The notes under the pieces: generated by a model
What the model was told of the DNA's origin: nothing
What the model saw: the letters and a program-made list of their open reading frames with translations, nothing else
Database searches by the model: none
Assembly (NCBI GenBank): GCA_937943625.1
Contig: CALEAD010000010.1
Location: forward strand, 16,217 to 80,216
Length of the DNA: 64,000 bases
Source: an uncultured Anaerolineae bacterium
GTDB taxonomy: Bacteria > Chloroflexota > Anaerolineae > Promineifilales > Promineifilaceae
Direction: 5' to 3'
Part shown: piece by piece, positions 30,038 through 39,248 of the stretch
Layout of the letters: each line of letters opens with the position of its first letter
How positions within the stretch are numbered: position 1 is the first letter of the stretch
Made by a program: the position numbers and the translations under genes

Positions 30038-30213
30038 AACGAGAGGGAGGGTGGGAACGAGAACAAGAGCAGGAGTGTAAAAAGAGTAGCTAAATGGGCA
30101 GGGTGCATCAAGCTGCACAGGAGTTTGCAAATTTTCCAGAATAAACACGGAGGGTACGAAGAAATCACAGGCCACTAATCACTCCCCGCTAGCCACTATC
30201 CACTGGAACTACT

Positions 30214-31155
30214 ATGTACGGAGACATCAAACTCTTCGCCGGGTCTGGTTGCCCAGAACTGGCCAAAAAAATCGCTGACTATATCGGCATTCCCCTTAGC
30301 CCCTGGGACATTATCCAATTTCCCAATGACAACATCATGGTGCGCCTGCATGGCAGCGTGCGCGGGCAAGATGTGTACATCATCCAGAGCCACACGCGCC
30401 CGGTACATCGCAACATCATGGAAATGCTGATCGCCATAGATTGCCTGAACCGCGACTCTGCCGGACGCATCACCGTTGTTTGCCCCTTCATGGCCTACGC
30501 GCAAAGTGACAAAAAAGACCAACCGCGCATCCCCATCACTGCCCGCCTGCTGGCCGACATGATTGAGGTAGCCGGCGCCGACCGCTGGATGACGATTGAC
30601 CTGCACTCCGGGCAAATTCAAGGCTTCTATAAAATCCCCGGCGATTCGCTGACGGCGTTTCACATCATTGCCAGCTATTTCAAGCAGAAGAACCTGGATG
30701 CAGTGGTGGTAACGCCTGATCTGGGCTACGCCAAACGGGGACGCAATTACGCCGCCGAACTCGATTTGCCCCTGGCCTTTGTGGAAAAGCGGCGCATCGG
30801 CAATGAGGCCAAACGCGAGGCGCTGACGCTGATTGGCGAGGTGGTGGGCAAAGATGTGATCATTGTGGATGACCTGGTGGATACGGGCGGCTCTATTCAG
30901 CAAGCGGTCACGCTGGTGAAGGAACGTGGCGCGCGCGACGTGTATGTGGGCTTTACGCACCCCATCCTTTCCAACCCGGCCACGGAACGGCTGGGCAGCC
31001 TGCCGGTAAAAGAGTACGTGACGACGGACACGCTGCCCATCCCGCCGGAAAAGCTGCTGCCCAATATGACGGTGCTGACGGTAGCGGAGCTTTTGGGTGA
31101 GGTGATTATGCGCACACACGAGGGGCGCAGCGTGGGTGAATTGTTTAATGAGTAA
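30214..31155 (+). CDS. prs: Ribose-phosphate pyrophosphokinase
   Basis: MAYAQSDKKDQPRIPITARLLADM, VIIVDDLVDTGGS PRPP site. Confidence 0.93.
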   Translation: MYGDIKLFAGSGCPELAKKIADYIGIPLSPWDIIQFPNDNIMVRLHGSVRGQDVYIIQSHTRPVHRNIMEMLIAIDCLNRDSAGRITVVCPFMAYAQSDKKDQPRIPITARLLADMIEVAGADRWMTIDLHSGQIQGFYKIPGDSLTAFHIIASYFKQKNLDAVVVTPDLGYAKRGRNYAAELDLPLAFVEKRRIGNEAKREALTLIGEVVGKDVIIVDDLVDTGGSIQQAVTLVKERGARDVYVGFTHPILSNPATERLGSLPVKEYVTTDTLPIPPEKLLPNMTVLTVAELLGEVIMRTHEGRSVGELFNE

Positions 31156-31200
31156 GTCAGCCAGTAACCGGTAAGGCTGAAGGCCGACAGGCTAAAAACT

Positions 31201-32124
31201 ATGAACTATTTTATAGCCATTGAAGGCGTGATTGGCGTGGGGAAAACTACGCTGGCGCGCAGGCTGCAAAGCTACTTTGCTAATGCCACTCTTTTGCTGG
31301 AAGTCTTCGAGGAGAATCCGTTTCTTTCCCATTTTTATCAGGACCGGGAGCGATATGCGTTCCAGACGCAGCTTTTTTTCTTGCTCAGCCGCTACCACCA
31401 GCAAAATCGGGCGGTGCCGGAGGCGCTGAAGCGCGGCCCGCTGATTTCGGATTATACGTTTGCCAAGGATGAGCTGTTTGCCTGGCTGAACTTGAAGGAT
31501 GATGAGCTGGCAATGTACGGCCGTGTTCATGCGGCCCTAAGTGAGAAAATTCCTAAACCCAGCCTGATTGTCTACCTGAAGGCAGCGCACGAGGTGGTGA
31601 TGCGCCGCATTGCCCTGCGCGACCGCCCTTACGAACGGGATATGGACCCAAACTACATTCGTGAGCTGGCTGCTGCCTATGAGGCGTGGCTGGCCAATCA
31701 GCATGACGCGCCAGTGCTGACGATTGACGTAAGCGAGCTGGACTTCCTCGCCGGCGCAGACGACCTGGCCTACGTGGTAGACCAGGTGAAAGGGGCGCTG
31801 GCACAACTGCCAACGGCCGTTTCCCCATCTGCCTCTTCTTTCACCGCTGCACGGCCGTCCGACACGGACACGCAGCCCACCACGGCAACCCTGCTGCTGA
31901 ACTACCTGCAGCTCATGCAGCAAGTGGGTGGGCTGGCAGGAGAGCTGGCGCGCATTTCGCAGCAGGCCTATGAACCGGAGGACGGCCGTTTCTCCGCCAG
32001 CACCCATGCGCAGCTGATTGCTGCCAACCGCCCGGCTCTGCAGCGCGAGCTAACCAGCCTGTGGCAAAACACCCTGCGCCTGGCCAAAAGCGCAGGCGTT
32101 GAGCTGGGGGATGATGAATTGTGA
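31201..32124 (+). CDS. Deoxynucleoside kinase family protein
   Basis: IAIEGVIGVGKTTLARRL P-loop; ISDYTFAKDELFA; DRPYERDMD. Confidence 0.88.
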   Translation: MNYFIAIEGVIGVGKTTLARRLQSYFANATLLLEVFEENPFLSHFYQDRERYAFQTQLFFLLSRYHQQNRAVPEALKRGPLISDYTFAKDELFAWLNLKDDELAMYGRVHAALSEKIPKPSLIVYLKAAHEVVMRRIALRDRPYERDMDPNYIRELAAAYEAWLANQHDAPVLTIDVSELDFLAGADDLAYVVDQVKGALAQLPTAVSPSASSFTAARPSDTDTQPTTATLLLNYLQLMQQVGGLAGELARISQQAYEPEDGRFSASTHAQLIAANRPALQRELTSLWQNTLRLAKSAGVELGDDEL

Positions 32125-32158
32125 ATCGTGAACGGGAGCTTGCCCCTTTTCACAAACA

Positions 32159-32301
32159 GGCATGGTTCAAGCTACCTTTACAATTTGACCGCTGACCATC
32201 AACTGCCGGCTGCGATTTTGCCAATGATGGGCGGTCTGGCGTCAGCCGTCTGCGGTCAAAAATTTGTAAAGCATCGTTTCCAGAGAAGCTAAACCATGCC
32301 C
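32159..32301 (-). mobile_element. MITE-like intergenic element (family A), inverted relative to the 42766 copy
   Basis: ggcatggttcaagctacctttacaatttgaccgc at one end; ggtcaaaaatttgtaaagcatcgtttccagagaagctaaaccatgcc at the other. Confidence 0.65.
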
Positions 32302-32336
32302 ACGAACCACTAACACGCTCCACAAAAGAGGTGCTC

Positions 32337-33422
32337 ATGAAACTCGGCATCATTGGCCTGCCACAATCAGGCAAAACGACCATTTACAACGCCCTGACCA
32401 AAGGGGATACGCCCATTGGTCACAGCACGGGGCGCTTTGAGGTGCTGACGGCCGTTGTAGACGTACACGACGCGCGTGTAGACACCCTCAGCGCCATGTT
32501 CAAACCACAAAAAACAACCTATGCGCGCATCACCTACACGGCCGTTGACGGCCTAAAAAAAAGCGGCGGCGAAGGCAGCAGCCTCAGCGGCGAGCTGCTC
32601 AACCACCTGGCAGGGCTGGATGGTTTTGTGCACGTCGTGCGCGCCTTTCCCAGCGAGCTGGTTCCCCACCCCGACGGCAGCGTCAACCCCGCGCGTGACC
32701 TGGCCGCGCTGGATACAGAGTTTTTGCTCAACGACCTGAGCATTGTCGAGCGTCGCCTGGAAAAGCTGGAAGGTGGCTTGCAGCGCGGCGCGTTCAAGAA
32801 CAAGGCAGAGGCGCAAAAAGAACTGGCGCTTTTCCAGCAACTGCACGAGACGCTAGCAGCAGAACGGCCGTTGCGCGCCCTGACCCTGGATGAGGAAGCA
32901 CAAAAAATGGTGCGCGGCTATGGCCTACTCACCCTCAAGCCCACCATTGTCATCCTCAACATTGGCGACAACCAGGCAGAAGTGACCCTGGATTACAACT
33001 ATCCGCACACCATCGTCACCAACCTGCGCGGCAAGCTAGAAATGGAGCTGGCACAACTCAGCCGCGCCGGGGACACCGAATCGCTGGAACTGTTCATGGG
33101 GGAATACAACATCACGGAGCTGAGCCTGGACCGCATCATTCGCCTGAGCTATGAACTGATGGGGCTGCAATCCTTCTTTACCGTAGGCGAAGATGAGGTA
33201 CGCGCCTGGACGATCCGGCGTGGGGCAACGGCCGTTGAAGCAGCCGGCATCATCCACACCGACCTGGCCAAAGGATTCATTCGCGCTGAAACCATCAGCT
33301 ATGATGACCTGGTGGCCCTGGGGGGGCTGGCGCAGGCGCGCGCCGCCGGTAAGCTGCGCCAGGAAGGCAAAACCTACATTGTGCAAGATGGGGACGTGAT
33401 CAACATCAAGTTCAATCTGTAA
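32337..33422 (+). CDS. ychF: YchF/Obg-family GTPase/ATPase
   Basis: MKLGIIGLPQSGKTTIYNALTKG; C-terminal TGS-like DVINIKFN. Confidence 0.9.
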   Translation: MKLGIIGLPQSGKTTIYNALTKGDTPIGHSTGRFEVLTAVVDVHDARVDTLSAMFKPQKTTYARITYTAVDGLKKSGGEGSSLSGELLNHLAGLDGFVHVVRAFPSELVPHPDGSVNPARDLAALDTEFLLNDLSIVERRLEKLEGGLQRGAFKNKAEAQKELALFQQLHETLAAERPLRALTLDEEAQKMVRGYGLLTLKPTIVILNIGDNQAEVTLDYNYPHTIVTNLRGKLEMELAQLSRAGDTESLELFMGEYNITELSLDRIIRLSYELMGLQSFFTVGEDEVRAWTIRRGATAVEAAGIIHTDLAKGFIRAETISYDDLVALGGLAQARAAGKLRQEGKTYIVQDGDVINIKFNL

Positions 33423-33520
33423 CTGGACACTGCCGTTTTTGCTGTTAGCCAGTGTAGCGCGTTTGCCAAAATCGCCTTACTGCACCAGAGGTCAGCGCAA
33501 ATTTCCCCAGACGCCAGTTA
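33423..33520. repeat. Intergenic repeat family C, copy 3
   Basis: Near-colinear with 8035..8131. Confidence 0.75.
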
Positions 33521-33640
33521 ACTTGTAACCACTCACATTAATATTTGACCCTCCCGAAAAAAGGTCAACTCGTTCAAAAAGTGGCATTGCTTGACATAAT
33601 GTGATAAAATAGAGGCATATTCTTTACAGGAAAATAGCCT

Positions 33641-35362
33641 ATGTTTCGTGAAAATAAGCAGCAACAACAACCCAGTTTCTTCAACAGCGACTTCCTGATG
33701 CCCGATAAAATGCGCCAGCAATTGCACGGTTCCTGGGCCGGTGTGTTCCGCACAGAGGTCTTCATGAACATCCCCGAAGATCGTTTCGCTGTCTTGTACA
33801 GCGAAACAGATTCGCGCCCCAACGCGCCCATCAACGTTTTGGTCGGCGGAGAGATGCTCAAAGACGGGTTCGGTTGGAGCGATGAAGAATTGGAACGGCA
33901 TTTGCAATTCGACCTGCAAACCCGGTATGCGCTTGGGTTGGACGACCTGACCCAAAGCGTGCCGACGCTGCGGACATTCCAAAACCATCGGCGGCGTGTC
34001 CGAGAACATGCTGAACGCAGCGGCGAAAACCTGTATGAGGTTGTCTTTCAGGTAGTCACCGACAAGCAGATAAAGCAGTTGACACTGAAAGTGGGCTGGC
34101 AGCGGATGGATAGCACCCAATTGTTGAGCAATATCGCTTTGGGCAGTCGTTTGGAGTTGGTTTTGCGCGTCTTGCAGCAAGGGGTAGCGGCCTTGTCGGA
34201 GGAGCGACAGGCAATCTGGCGACAAGAACACGCGCCGTATGTGGACAAACAACCGCGCCATATCTGTTATCGGCTGAAAAACGAAGAAGTGCCGGCCTAT
34301 TTGCAGCAAACGGGGCAGTTGCTGGTCTCCTTGTTGTCGGAGTTGGAGAGACAGGAAGAGGCAGCCAACGCCAGAGCGTTGGTGGCGCGGGTGCTGCGCG
34401 AGCAGTATCAAATAGAAGATGGCGAAAAAATCACGCTGCGCCAGGCAAAGGACGTGGCCGCCGACAGTTTGCAATCGCCCCATGACCCCGAAGCGACATA
34501 CCGGGAGAAAAACGGTGAACGGTATCGGGGCTATGTCGCCAACATCAGCGAAACGTGCGACCCAGAAAACCCGGTGCAGCTGATCACCAGCGTGCAAATA
34601 GCCAGCAACAATACCGATGACAGTGAATTGTTGGCCCAATCGTTGGACGAGCAGGCTGAACGAGGGCACAAGATAGACAAAATGACGGTAGACGGGGGCT
34701 ATACCGGACCGAAAGCGGAAGAAGCGTGCGACGCACATGGCGCAGAATTGCATCCATCGCGGGTACGCGGCGGTAAATCTCAAGGGGAGAAGTGGGGTTG
34801 GGAGAAATATAGTTGGCAGGTGACAGAGGAGGGCGTGCCAGAACAGGTCAGTTGTCCGCAGGGGGAACTGGCTATTTTGGAGCCGGGGCGTAAAGAGGGG
34901 CGCTGGGTGGCGCGATTTGCGGAAGATACTTGTTCGGCGTGCCCCTTTTTCCAAAAGGGATGTCGGGTGGAGGTGCGTAAGCGCAGCGGTCCGACATTGT
35001 TGGTCACAAAGCGGGCTATTCAGGTGGCCGTGTTGCACCAGCGGGCGACAAAGGAAAACAATGGGATTCGGGCAGGCGTAGAAGCGACGATACGCTCGGT
35101 CAAGCATGTTTTTGCCGGGGGGAAGCTGCCAGTGCGCGGCTTGATTCGGTCGCAGATGGTCGTTTTGGGGTCGGCATTGGTCGTCAATGTCCATCGTCTG
35201 GCTCGTTACTATTTCGAACAGGCTTCGCAGTTGGATGAAAATGGGTCTGAGATTTCTATTTTGTCTCTATTTTTGTTGCTGATAGCCCATTTGACGGCCG
35301 TTTCCCATCGTTTGGGCGCTATTTTCGAGCGGCGATGGGTTCTTCAAACCAATGTCGCCTGA
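33641..35362 (+). CDS. IS1182 family transposase
   Basis: 573 aa; SWAGVFRTEVFMNIPEDRFAVLYSETDSRPNAPINVLVGGEMLKDGFGWSDEELERHLQFDL..; VDGGYTG DDE motif. Confidence 0.88.
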   Translation: MFRENKQQQQPSFFNSDFLMPDKMRQQLHGSWAGVFRTEVFMNIPEDRFAVLYSETDSRPNAPINVLVGGEMLKDGFGWSDEELERHLQFDLQTRYALGLDDLTQSVPTLRTFQNHRRRVREHAERSGENLYEVVFQVVTDKQIKQLTLKVGWQRMDSTQLLSNIALGSRLELVLRVLQQGVAALSEERQAIWRQEHAPYVDKQPRHICYRLKNEEVPAYLQQTGQLLVSLLSELERQEEAANARALVARVLREQYQIEDGEKITLRQAKDVAADSLQSPHDPEATYREKNGERYRGYVANISETCDPENPVQLITSVQIASNNTDDSELLAQSLDEQAERGHKIDKMTVDGGYTGPKAEEACDAHGAELHPSRVRGGKSQGEKWGWEKYSWQVTEEGVPEQVSCPQGELAILEPGRKEGRWVARFAEDTCSACPFFQKGCRVEVRKRSGPTLLVTKRAIQVAVLHQRATKENNGIRAGVEATIRSVKHVFAGGKLPVRGLIRSQMVVLGSALVVNVHRLARYYFEQASQLDENGSEISILSLFLLLIAHLTAVSHRLGAIFERRWVLQTNVA

Positions 35363-35615
35363 TGGTGTCAGTTCTCAACCGATTAACGGTTGAGGCTTTT
35401 TTCAGAAGAGTCATGTATAGTTGTTCCAATTCATCTACATCTATGTCATTGTCCACGATTTGCTGGGCTAACTTATCTATCTCATCACTGGTGAGTTGTA
35501 TGGAAGTAGATTCTGAATTGTCTTGCGCCATGGTTGGTTTGATTGACAATACCAACACAAGAACTGGAACGAACAATACTGCCGTCAGCAAACTAAATAT
35601 CTTTGATTTTAACAT
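35319..35615 (-). pseudogene. Small secreted protein truncated by the IS1182 right end; paralogue of 38280..38939
   Basis: MLKSKIFSLLTAVLFVPVLVLVLSIKPTMAQ vs MLKSKIVGLLVAVLFLFVLVLTLSVKSTEAQ; C-terminus from about LLKKASTVNRL is read from IS sequence. Confidence 0.7.
35374..35402 (+). terminator. Intrinsic terminator at the right end of the IS1182 element
   Basis: ctcaaccg-attaa-cggttgag then gctttttt. Confidence 0.65.
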
Positions 35616-35696
35616 TTGTAACATTCTCCTTGTTCAAAACTAAATGGTTAAGTTTGTAAAGGGTTTAGCTAAACCAAAGTTATTGTAGTACACCAA

Positions 35697-35740
35697 TGTA
35701 ACAGTCATGTTACGGTTATGTAACAGTTGTGTAACAGTTC
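35697..35740 (-). promoter_or_regulatory. Four contiguous 11-bp direct repeats (operator-like) upstream of the 35615 gene
   Basis: TGTAACAGTCA TGTTACGGTTA TGTAACAGTTG TGTAACAGTTC, then TACAAT-like -10 on the minus strand. Confidence 0.8.
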
Positions 35741-35873
35741 GAATGGGGTGTTATACTGCTCACCCTTGATAATGTCCCATTTGTCTCGTATAAAAAGGGG
35801 ACAAACTCTAGTCCGATCAGTATATTTGGTTGGGGCAGGTTTGCTGGCAAGAAGTGTGGCTGGCAATGAGGGG

Positions 35874-36956
35874 TTATCGTGTTGTGGGGGGCAGGATGGG
35901 TAGGGTGAAGGTAATGGTTGTGCCTGTTTGGTCATCTGTGGTGTTACTTTCTATGAATAGTTTGCCGTTATGCTGCCTTACAATCTCATCCACAATAGCC
36001 AGCCCCAGCCCGCTTCCCGGCACATCCCGTCGCGCCCGATAAAATTGTTGGGTGAGATGGGGTAAATGTTCGGCGGAAATCCCCGCGCCCGTATCGGTGA
36101 TTTGGCATTGAACCGTGTCGGCAACGGCCGTTAGCGAAACAGTAACAGAATCGCCAGGCTGACAATATTTGATGGCATTGTCCAATAAATTGATAAACAG
36201 CTGCTTCAATTTGTCGGGATTGCCTAAAACAGGCGGGATAGGCGGGTCAAGGTGAAAATTGAGCTGAATACCCTCCTTTTCAGCCAGCAAAATCAATTCT
36301 GCAATCGCCTCTTCCGCTACTAAAATGATGTCTACGCTGAGTTTAGCCATTTGGGCGACAGCCTTTAACCGCCCCAAATCCAGTGTGCCGCTAATCAAAT
36401 GATTGAGGCGCTGGGTTTGTTGGTGGACGATTTCTAATGAATGTTTTTGCACGTCTTCGGGCACATTTTCCGAGCGGGAAACTTCCAGATGAGACAAAAT
36501 GGAGGTAAGCGGCGTTCTCAGTTCATGGGAAACATTGCTCCAGTAAAGGTGCATCTCCATTTCGCGCTGCCGCTGTTCGCTGACATCGCGCAACAAAACC
36601 AGATTGAAGGCGCCAAAGCGCCCAATCCAGACATCCAATGTTGACTGTGGTGAGGGGGATAAGGGGAACTGCTGCACGGCCGTGTCCTGTTTTATTTTTT
36701 GGAGGAGGTGGGTGTAAACGGCCGTTGTCGCCATCTCCTGCTCCACCTGCAACAATCGGTACGCCTTCCGATTGGCAAACCGCAGAGAGTCAGACGAAGA
36801 CAACAGGATAATTCCCAATGGAAAAGATTGCCAGACCGTATAGTGTTCATCATCATCCAAGGCGCGACGACGGGAAATTACCCAAGCTAACCAGAATAAG
36901 CCAAACAACAGCAACAGCAACAAAAAAAGCGCCAGCTTGAAATCAACAACCAACAT
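35874..36956 (-). CDS. PhoR-like sensor histidine kinase
   Basis: SNVSHELRTPLTSI H-box, NLLDNAIKY N-box, DTGAGI, GSGLGLAIV. Confidence 0.9.
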   Translation of the reverse strand: MLVVDFKLALFLLLLLLFGLFWLAWVISRRRALDDDEHYTVWQSFPLGIILLSSSDSLRFANRKAYRLLQVEQEMATTAVYTHLLQKIKQDTAVQQFPLSPSPQSTLDVWIGRFGAFNLVLLRDVSEQRQREMEMHLYWSNVSHELRTPLTSILSHLEVSRSENVPEDVQKHSLEIVHQQTQRLNHLISGTLDLGRLKAVAQMAKLSVDIILVAEEAIAELILLAEKEGIQLNFHLDPPIPPVLGNPDKLKQLFINLLDNAIKYCQPGDSVTVSLTAVADTVQCQITDTGAGISAEHLPHLTQQFYRARRDVPGSGLGLAIVDEIVRQHNGKLFIESNTTDDQTGTTITFTLPILPPTTR

Positions 36957-36964
36957 GGCAGCAA

Positions 36965-37664
36965 TTATTGCTCATTCGGACAAACAAGACGATAGCCAAA
37001 CCCCCGTATCGTTAGCAATAGTTCGGGATTTTTAGGGTCATCTTCAATTTTTGCCCGCAGGCGTTGTATATGAACATCAATCGTGAATCGTGCGCGTATT
37101 CGCATCGCCCCCTTCATCTCCCCAAATGGTACGCAGCAACGTTTCCCGCCCAAGGACCCGCCCTTTTCCCTGCATCAGCAAAGATAGCAATTCAAATTCC
37201 GTTGTCGTTAATGTTATTTCATCCCCGCTGCGCCGTACGATTTTATCGTCAATCAAGAGTTCAATCGGGCCGCAAACCAACTCGGCGCGTCCCTGCTGCT
37301 TTACAAGACGTAACAATGCCCGCACCTGAGCCAGTAATTCTTGTGGTTTGTACGGTTTGGTCATATACGCATCCGCCCCCAGGTCAAGACCAATCACTTT
37401 TTCTTGCAAAGTGTCTTTAGCGGTAAGCATCAAGATAGGCGTATAGCGCGGCTGTTCACGGATATGTTGGCAAATTTGGTAGCCATCAATATCGGGCAAC
37501 ATAATATCCAAAACAACCAGATCAGGCTTGAGCGCGATTTTTTCCAGCGCTTCCTGACCGGTATGCGCCAGAATCGTTTCATAACCTGCCTGAACGAAGG
37601 AATAATTCAACGCTGAAGTGATGGTGGGTTCATCATCCACAACTAAAATGGTATGGTTGGTCAC
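36965..37664 (-). pseudogene. OmpR/PhoB-family response regulator frameshifted by a 7-bp tandem duplication in the winged-helix domain
   Basis: Receiver MTNHTILVVDDEPTI..DLVVLDIMLPD..TKPYKP; ..ANTRTIHD* then [34 protein letters not shown] in another frame. Confidence 0.85.
37079..37092 (-). repeat. 7-bp tandem duplication aatcgtg aatcgtg disrupting the response regulator
   Basis: Removing one unit restores [12 protein letters not shown]. Confidence 0.9.
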
Positions 37665-37673
37665 AAATCCGTC

Positions 37674-38141
37674 CTAATTTTCTGCCTTCGAAGGAAATGT
37701 TTGTTCAAACAGGTCGGTTTCCCAGCGGCGGTCATTCCCAGTCCCATAAACGCCTATATCATCGCCTCCCCAACCTATATAACGTTTAGCATATACCTCA
37801 ACAACGCTATCATTACGCAAATGAACCCACAACATCGGATACCATTTAGCAAAATATGCAGGCCTTGAATAGGTAAGCGTTATTGCATCAGGATAACTGA
37901 CCGATGGAGCACGTTCTACGGGATTTCCAAGAATTGCAACGACTTCTTCTTCTGTCATTCCATTCTGCACGGCGCGGATTGACTCAACTGTAATCCCCTC
38001 GGCTAACCAGCTGACCCTGTGAGTAATCCGCCAACCTATGGCGATAACAAATATGCATAATATAAATAAAGATATGACAATTCTCAAACGACCCGCTTTA
38101 AAAAATGGCGCTGGTGATTGTACTTGATGTTGATTTATCAT
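37674..38141 (-). CDS. Membrane-anchored protein with SmpA/BamE-like region
   Basis: N-terminal TM; ITVESIRAVQNGMTEEEVVAILGNPVE motif. Confidence 0.55.
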   Translation of the reverse strand: MINQHQVQSPAPFFKAGRLRIVISLFILCIFVIAIGWRITHRVSWLAEGITVESIRAVQNGMTEEEVVAILGNPVERAPSVSYPDAITLTYSRPAYFAKWYPMLWVHLRNDSVVEVYAKRYIGWGGDDIGVYGTGNDRRWETDLFEQTFPSKAEN

Positions 38142-38202
38142 TGCCTACACCTTCCCTACTATACATCAGGTTATACCCTAACATGCCTATGACAAAACAA
38201 CG

Positions 38203-38266
38203 AGACCAACTCCAGATAGCTTTTGGTCTTTAAACCATCATGTTCTGGAATTGGTCTGGCTTTTTT
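38203..38266. terminator. Long inverted repeat (agaccaactccaga / tctggaattggtct), terminator candidate
   Basis: 13/14 complementary arms followed by tttttt on the plus strand; sits between 38141 and 38280. Confidence 0.45.
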
Positions 38267-38279
38267 ATAGAATACTTAT

Positions 38280-38939
38280 TTAATTGAGTGGACTATTGGG
38301 CCAATCACTCATGCTACACGGGTTCACCCATTTAGGACATGCGCCGGCAGCACATGCAGTTGCGTTATAACATACCTCCCAAGATTCAGCGCTATGAAAA
38401 GTCGCTGTACTGCCATTTACGACTTTGTACGCATTACAACTTCCCCAAGAACTTCTATAAATGCCATCAATTTCCTGTATCGTTGGATTAGCCCAAATAA
38501 GCGAGCTGCTGGTTTCAGGTTTTACCGAGTATTTCGCTCCATATTGACCAGGGTTTGAAAAATTCCATACCACTCTACCTGGACGCCATACGGGGGCATA
38601 ACACAAACTCAATACCGTTGCTCCTTCAACATCGCTATCAGTAGTGTCATGTGTTATTTGGATACCCAGTAGCTCAGCCTTTTCACTTTCATCTTCTGCA
38701 ATCAATTTTGCCAGTTCATCAGCCGATAATGACTGCTCGCGTAACAATTTCTCATACCTCGTTACTAATTCTGCCAGTTCCTTATCATCCTCCATTTCGT
38801 TTTTCAATTCTTCACATACAAGTTTGGAATTGCTATCCGAATCTTGTTGTGCCTCAGTTGATTTAACTGATAAGGTCAGGACAAGAACAAAAAGAAATAA
38901 CACTGCCACAAGCAAACCCACTATCTTTGATTTTAACAT
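38280..38939 (-). CDS. Small secreted protein, Cys-containing C-terminal domain, unknown function
   Basis: Signal peptide MLKSKIVGLLVAVLFLFVLVLTLSVKSTEAQ; CNAY..CYNATACAAGACPKWVNPCSM. Confidence 0.75.
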   Translation of the reverse strand: MLKSKIVGLLVAVLFLFVLVLTLSVKSTEAQQDSDSNSKLVCEELKNEMEDDKELAELVTRYEKLLREQSLSADELAKLIAEDESEKAELLGIQITHDTTDSDVEGATVLSLCYAPVWRPGRVVWNFSNPGQYGAKYSVKPETSSSLIWANPTIQEIDGIYRSSWGSCNAYKVVNGSTATFHSAESWEVCYNATACAAGACPKWVNPCSMSDWPNSPLN

Positions 38940-39017
38940 CTTCACATTCTCCTTAAAACTAAATTGGTTCAATTTGTAAAAGGTTTAGCTAACCCGAAAA
39001 AAATTGTACTTCATCAA

Positions 39018-39061
39018 TGTTACAATCGTGCAACAGCCATGTAACAGTTGTGTAACAACCC
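39018..39061 (-). promoter_or_regulatory. Four contiguous 11-bp direct repeats (operator-like) upstream of the 38939 gene
   Basis: TGTTACAATCG TGCAACAGCCA TGTAACAGTTG TGTAACAACCC; same spacing to TACAAT as 35697..35740. Confidence 0.8.
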
Positions 39062-39116
39062 AAAATATCGTCAATTTCCGGGAATTGTGGGTTTGGCTGT
39101 CAAATTACACCCGTCA

Positions 39117-39180
39117 ATGTACCACCCATTTACACCCATGATGTACCACCCATTTACGGCCGTAACGTACCACCCGCAAC
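39117..39180. repeat. 24-bp tandem repeats (about 2.7 copies)
   Basis: atgtaccacccatttacacccatg / atgtaccacccatttacggccgta / acgtaccacccgcaac. Confidence 0.85.
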
Positions 39181-39248
39181 ACCAACAACCATCCCCCATC
39201 CACAAAAACAAAATCAATAACAACCGATTCCTATAAGGTGGGCCAGCT

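Larger units (their letters stand above)
33550..35409 (+). mobile_element. IS1182-family insertion sequence with imperfect about 24-bp TIRs
   Basis: Left ctcccgaaaaaaggtcaactcgtt (33551-33574); right, reverse complement, cttctgaaaaaagcctcaaccgtt (35385-35408). Confidence 0.7.

Noticed and set aside
33533-35194. 553-aa minus-strand ORF within the IS1182 element
   Set aside because: Antisense to the clearly homologous transposase; low-complexity Leu/His/Phe-rich translation.
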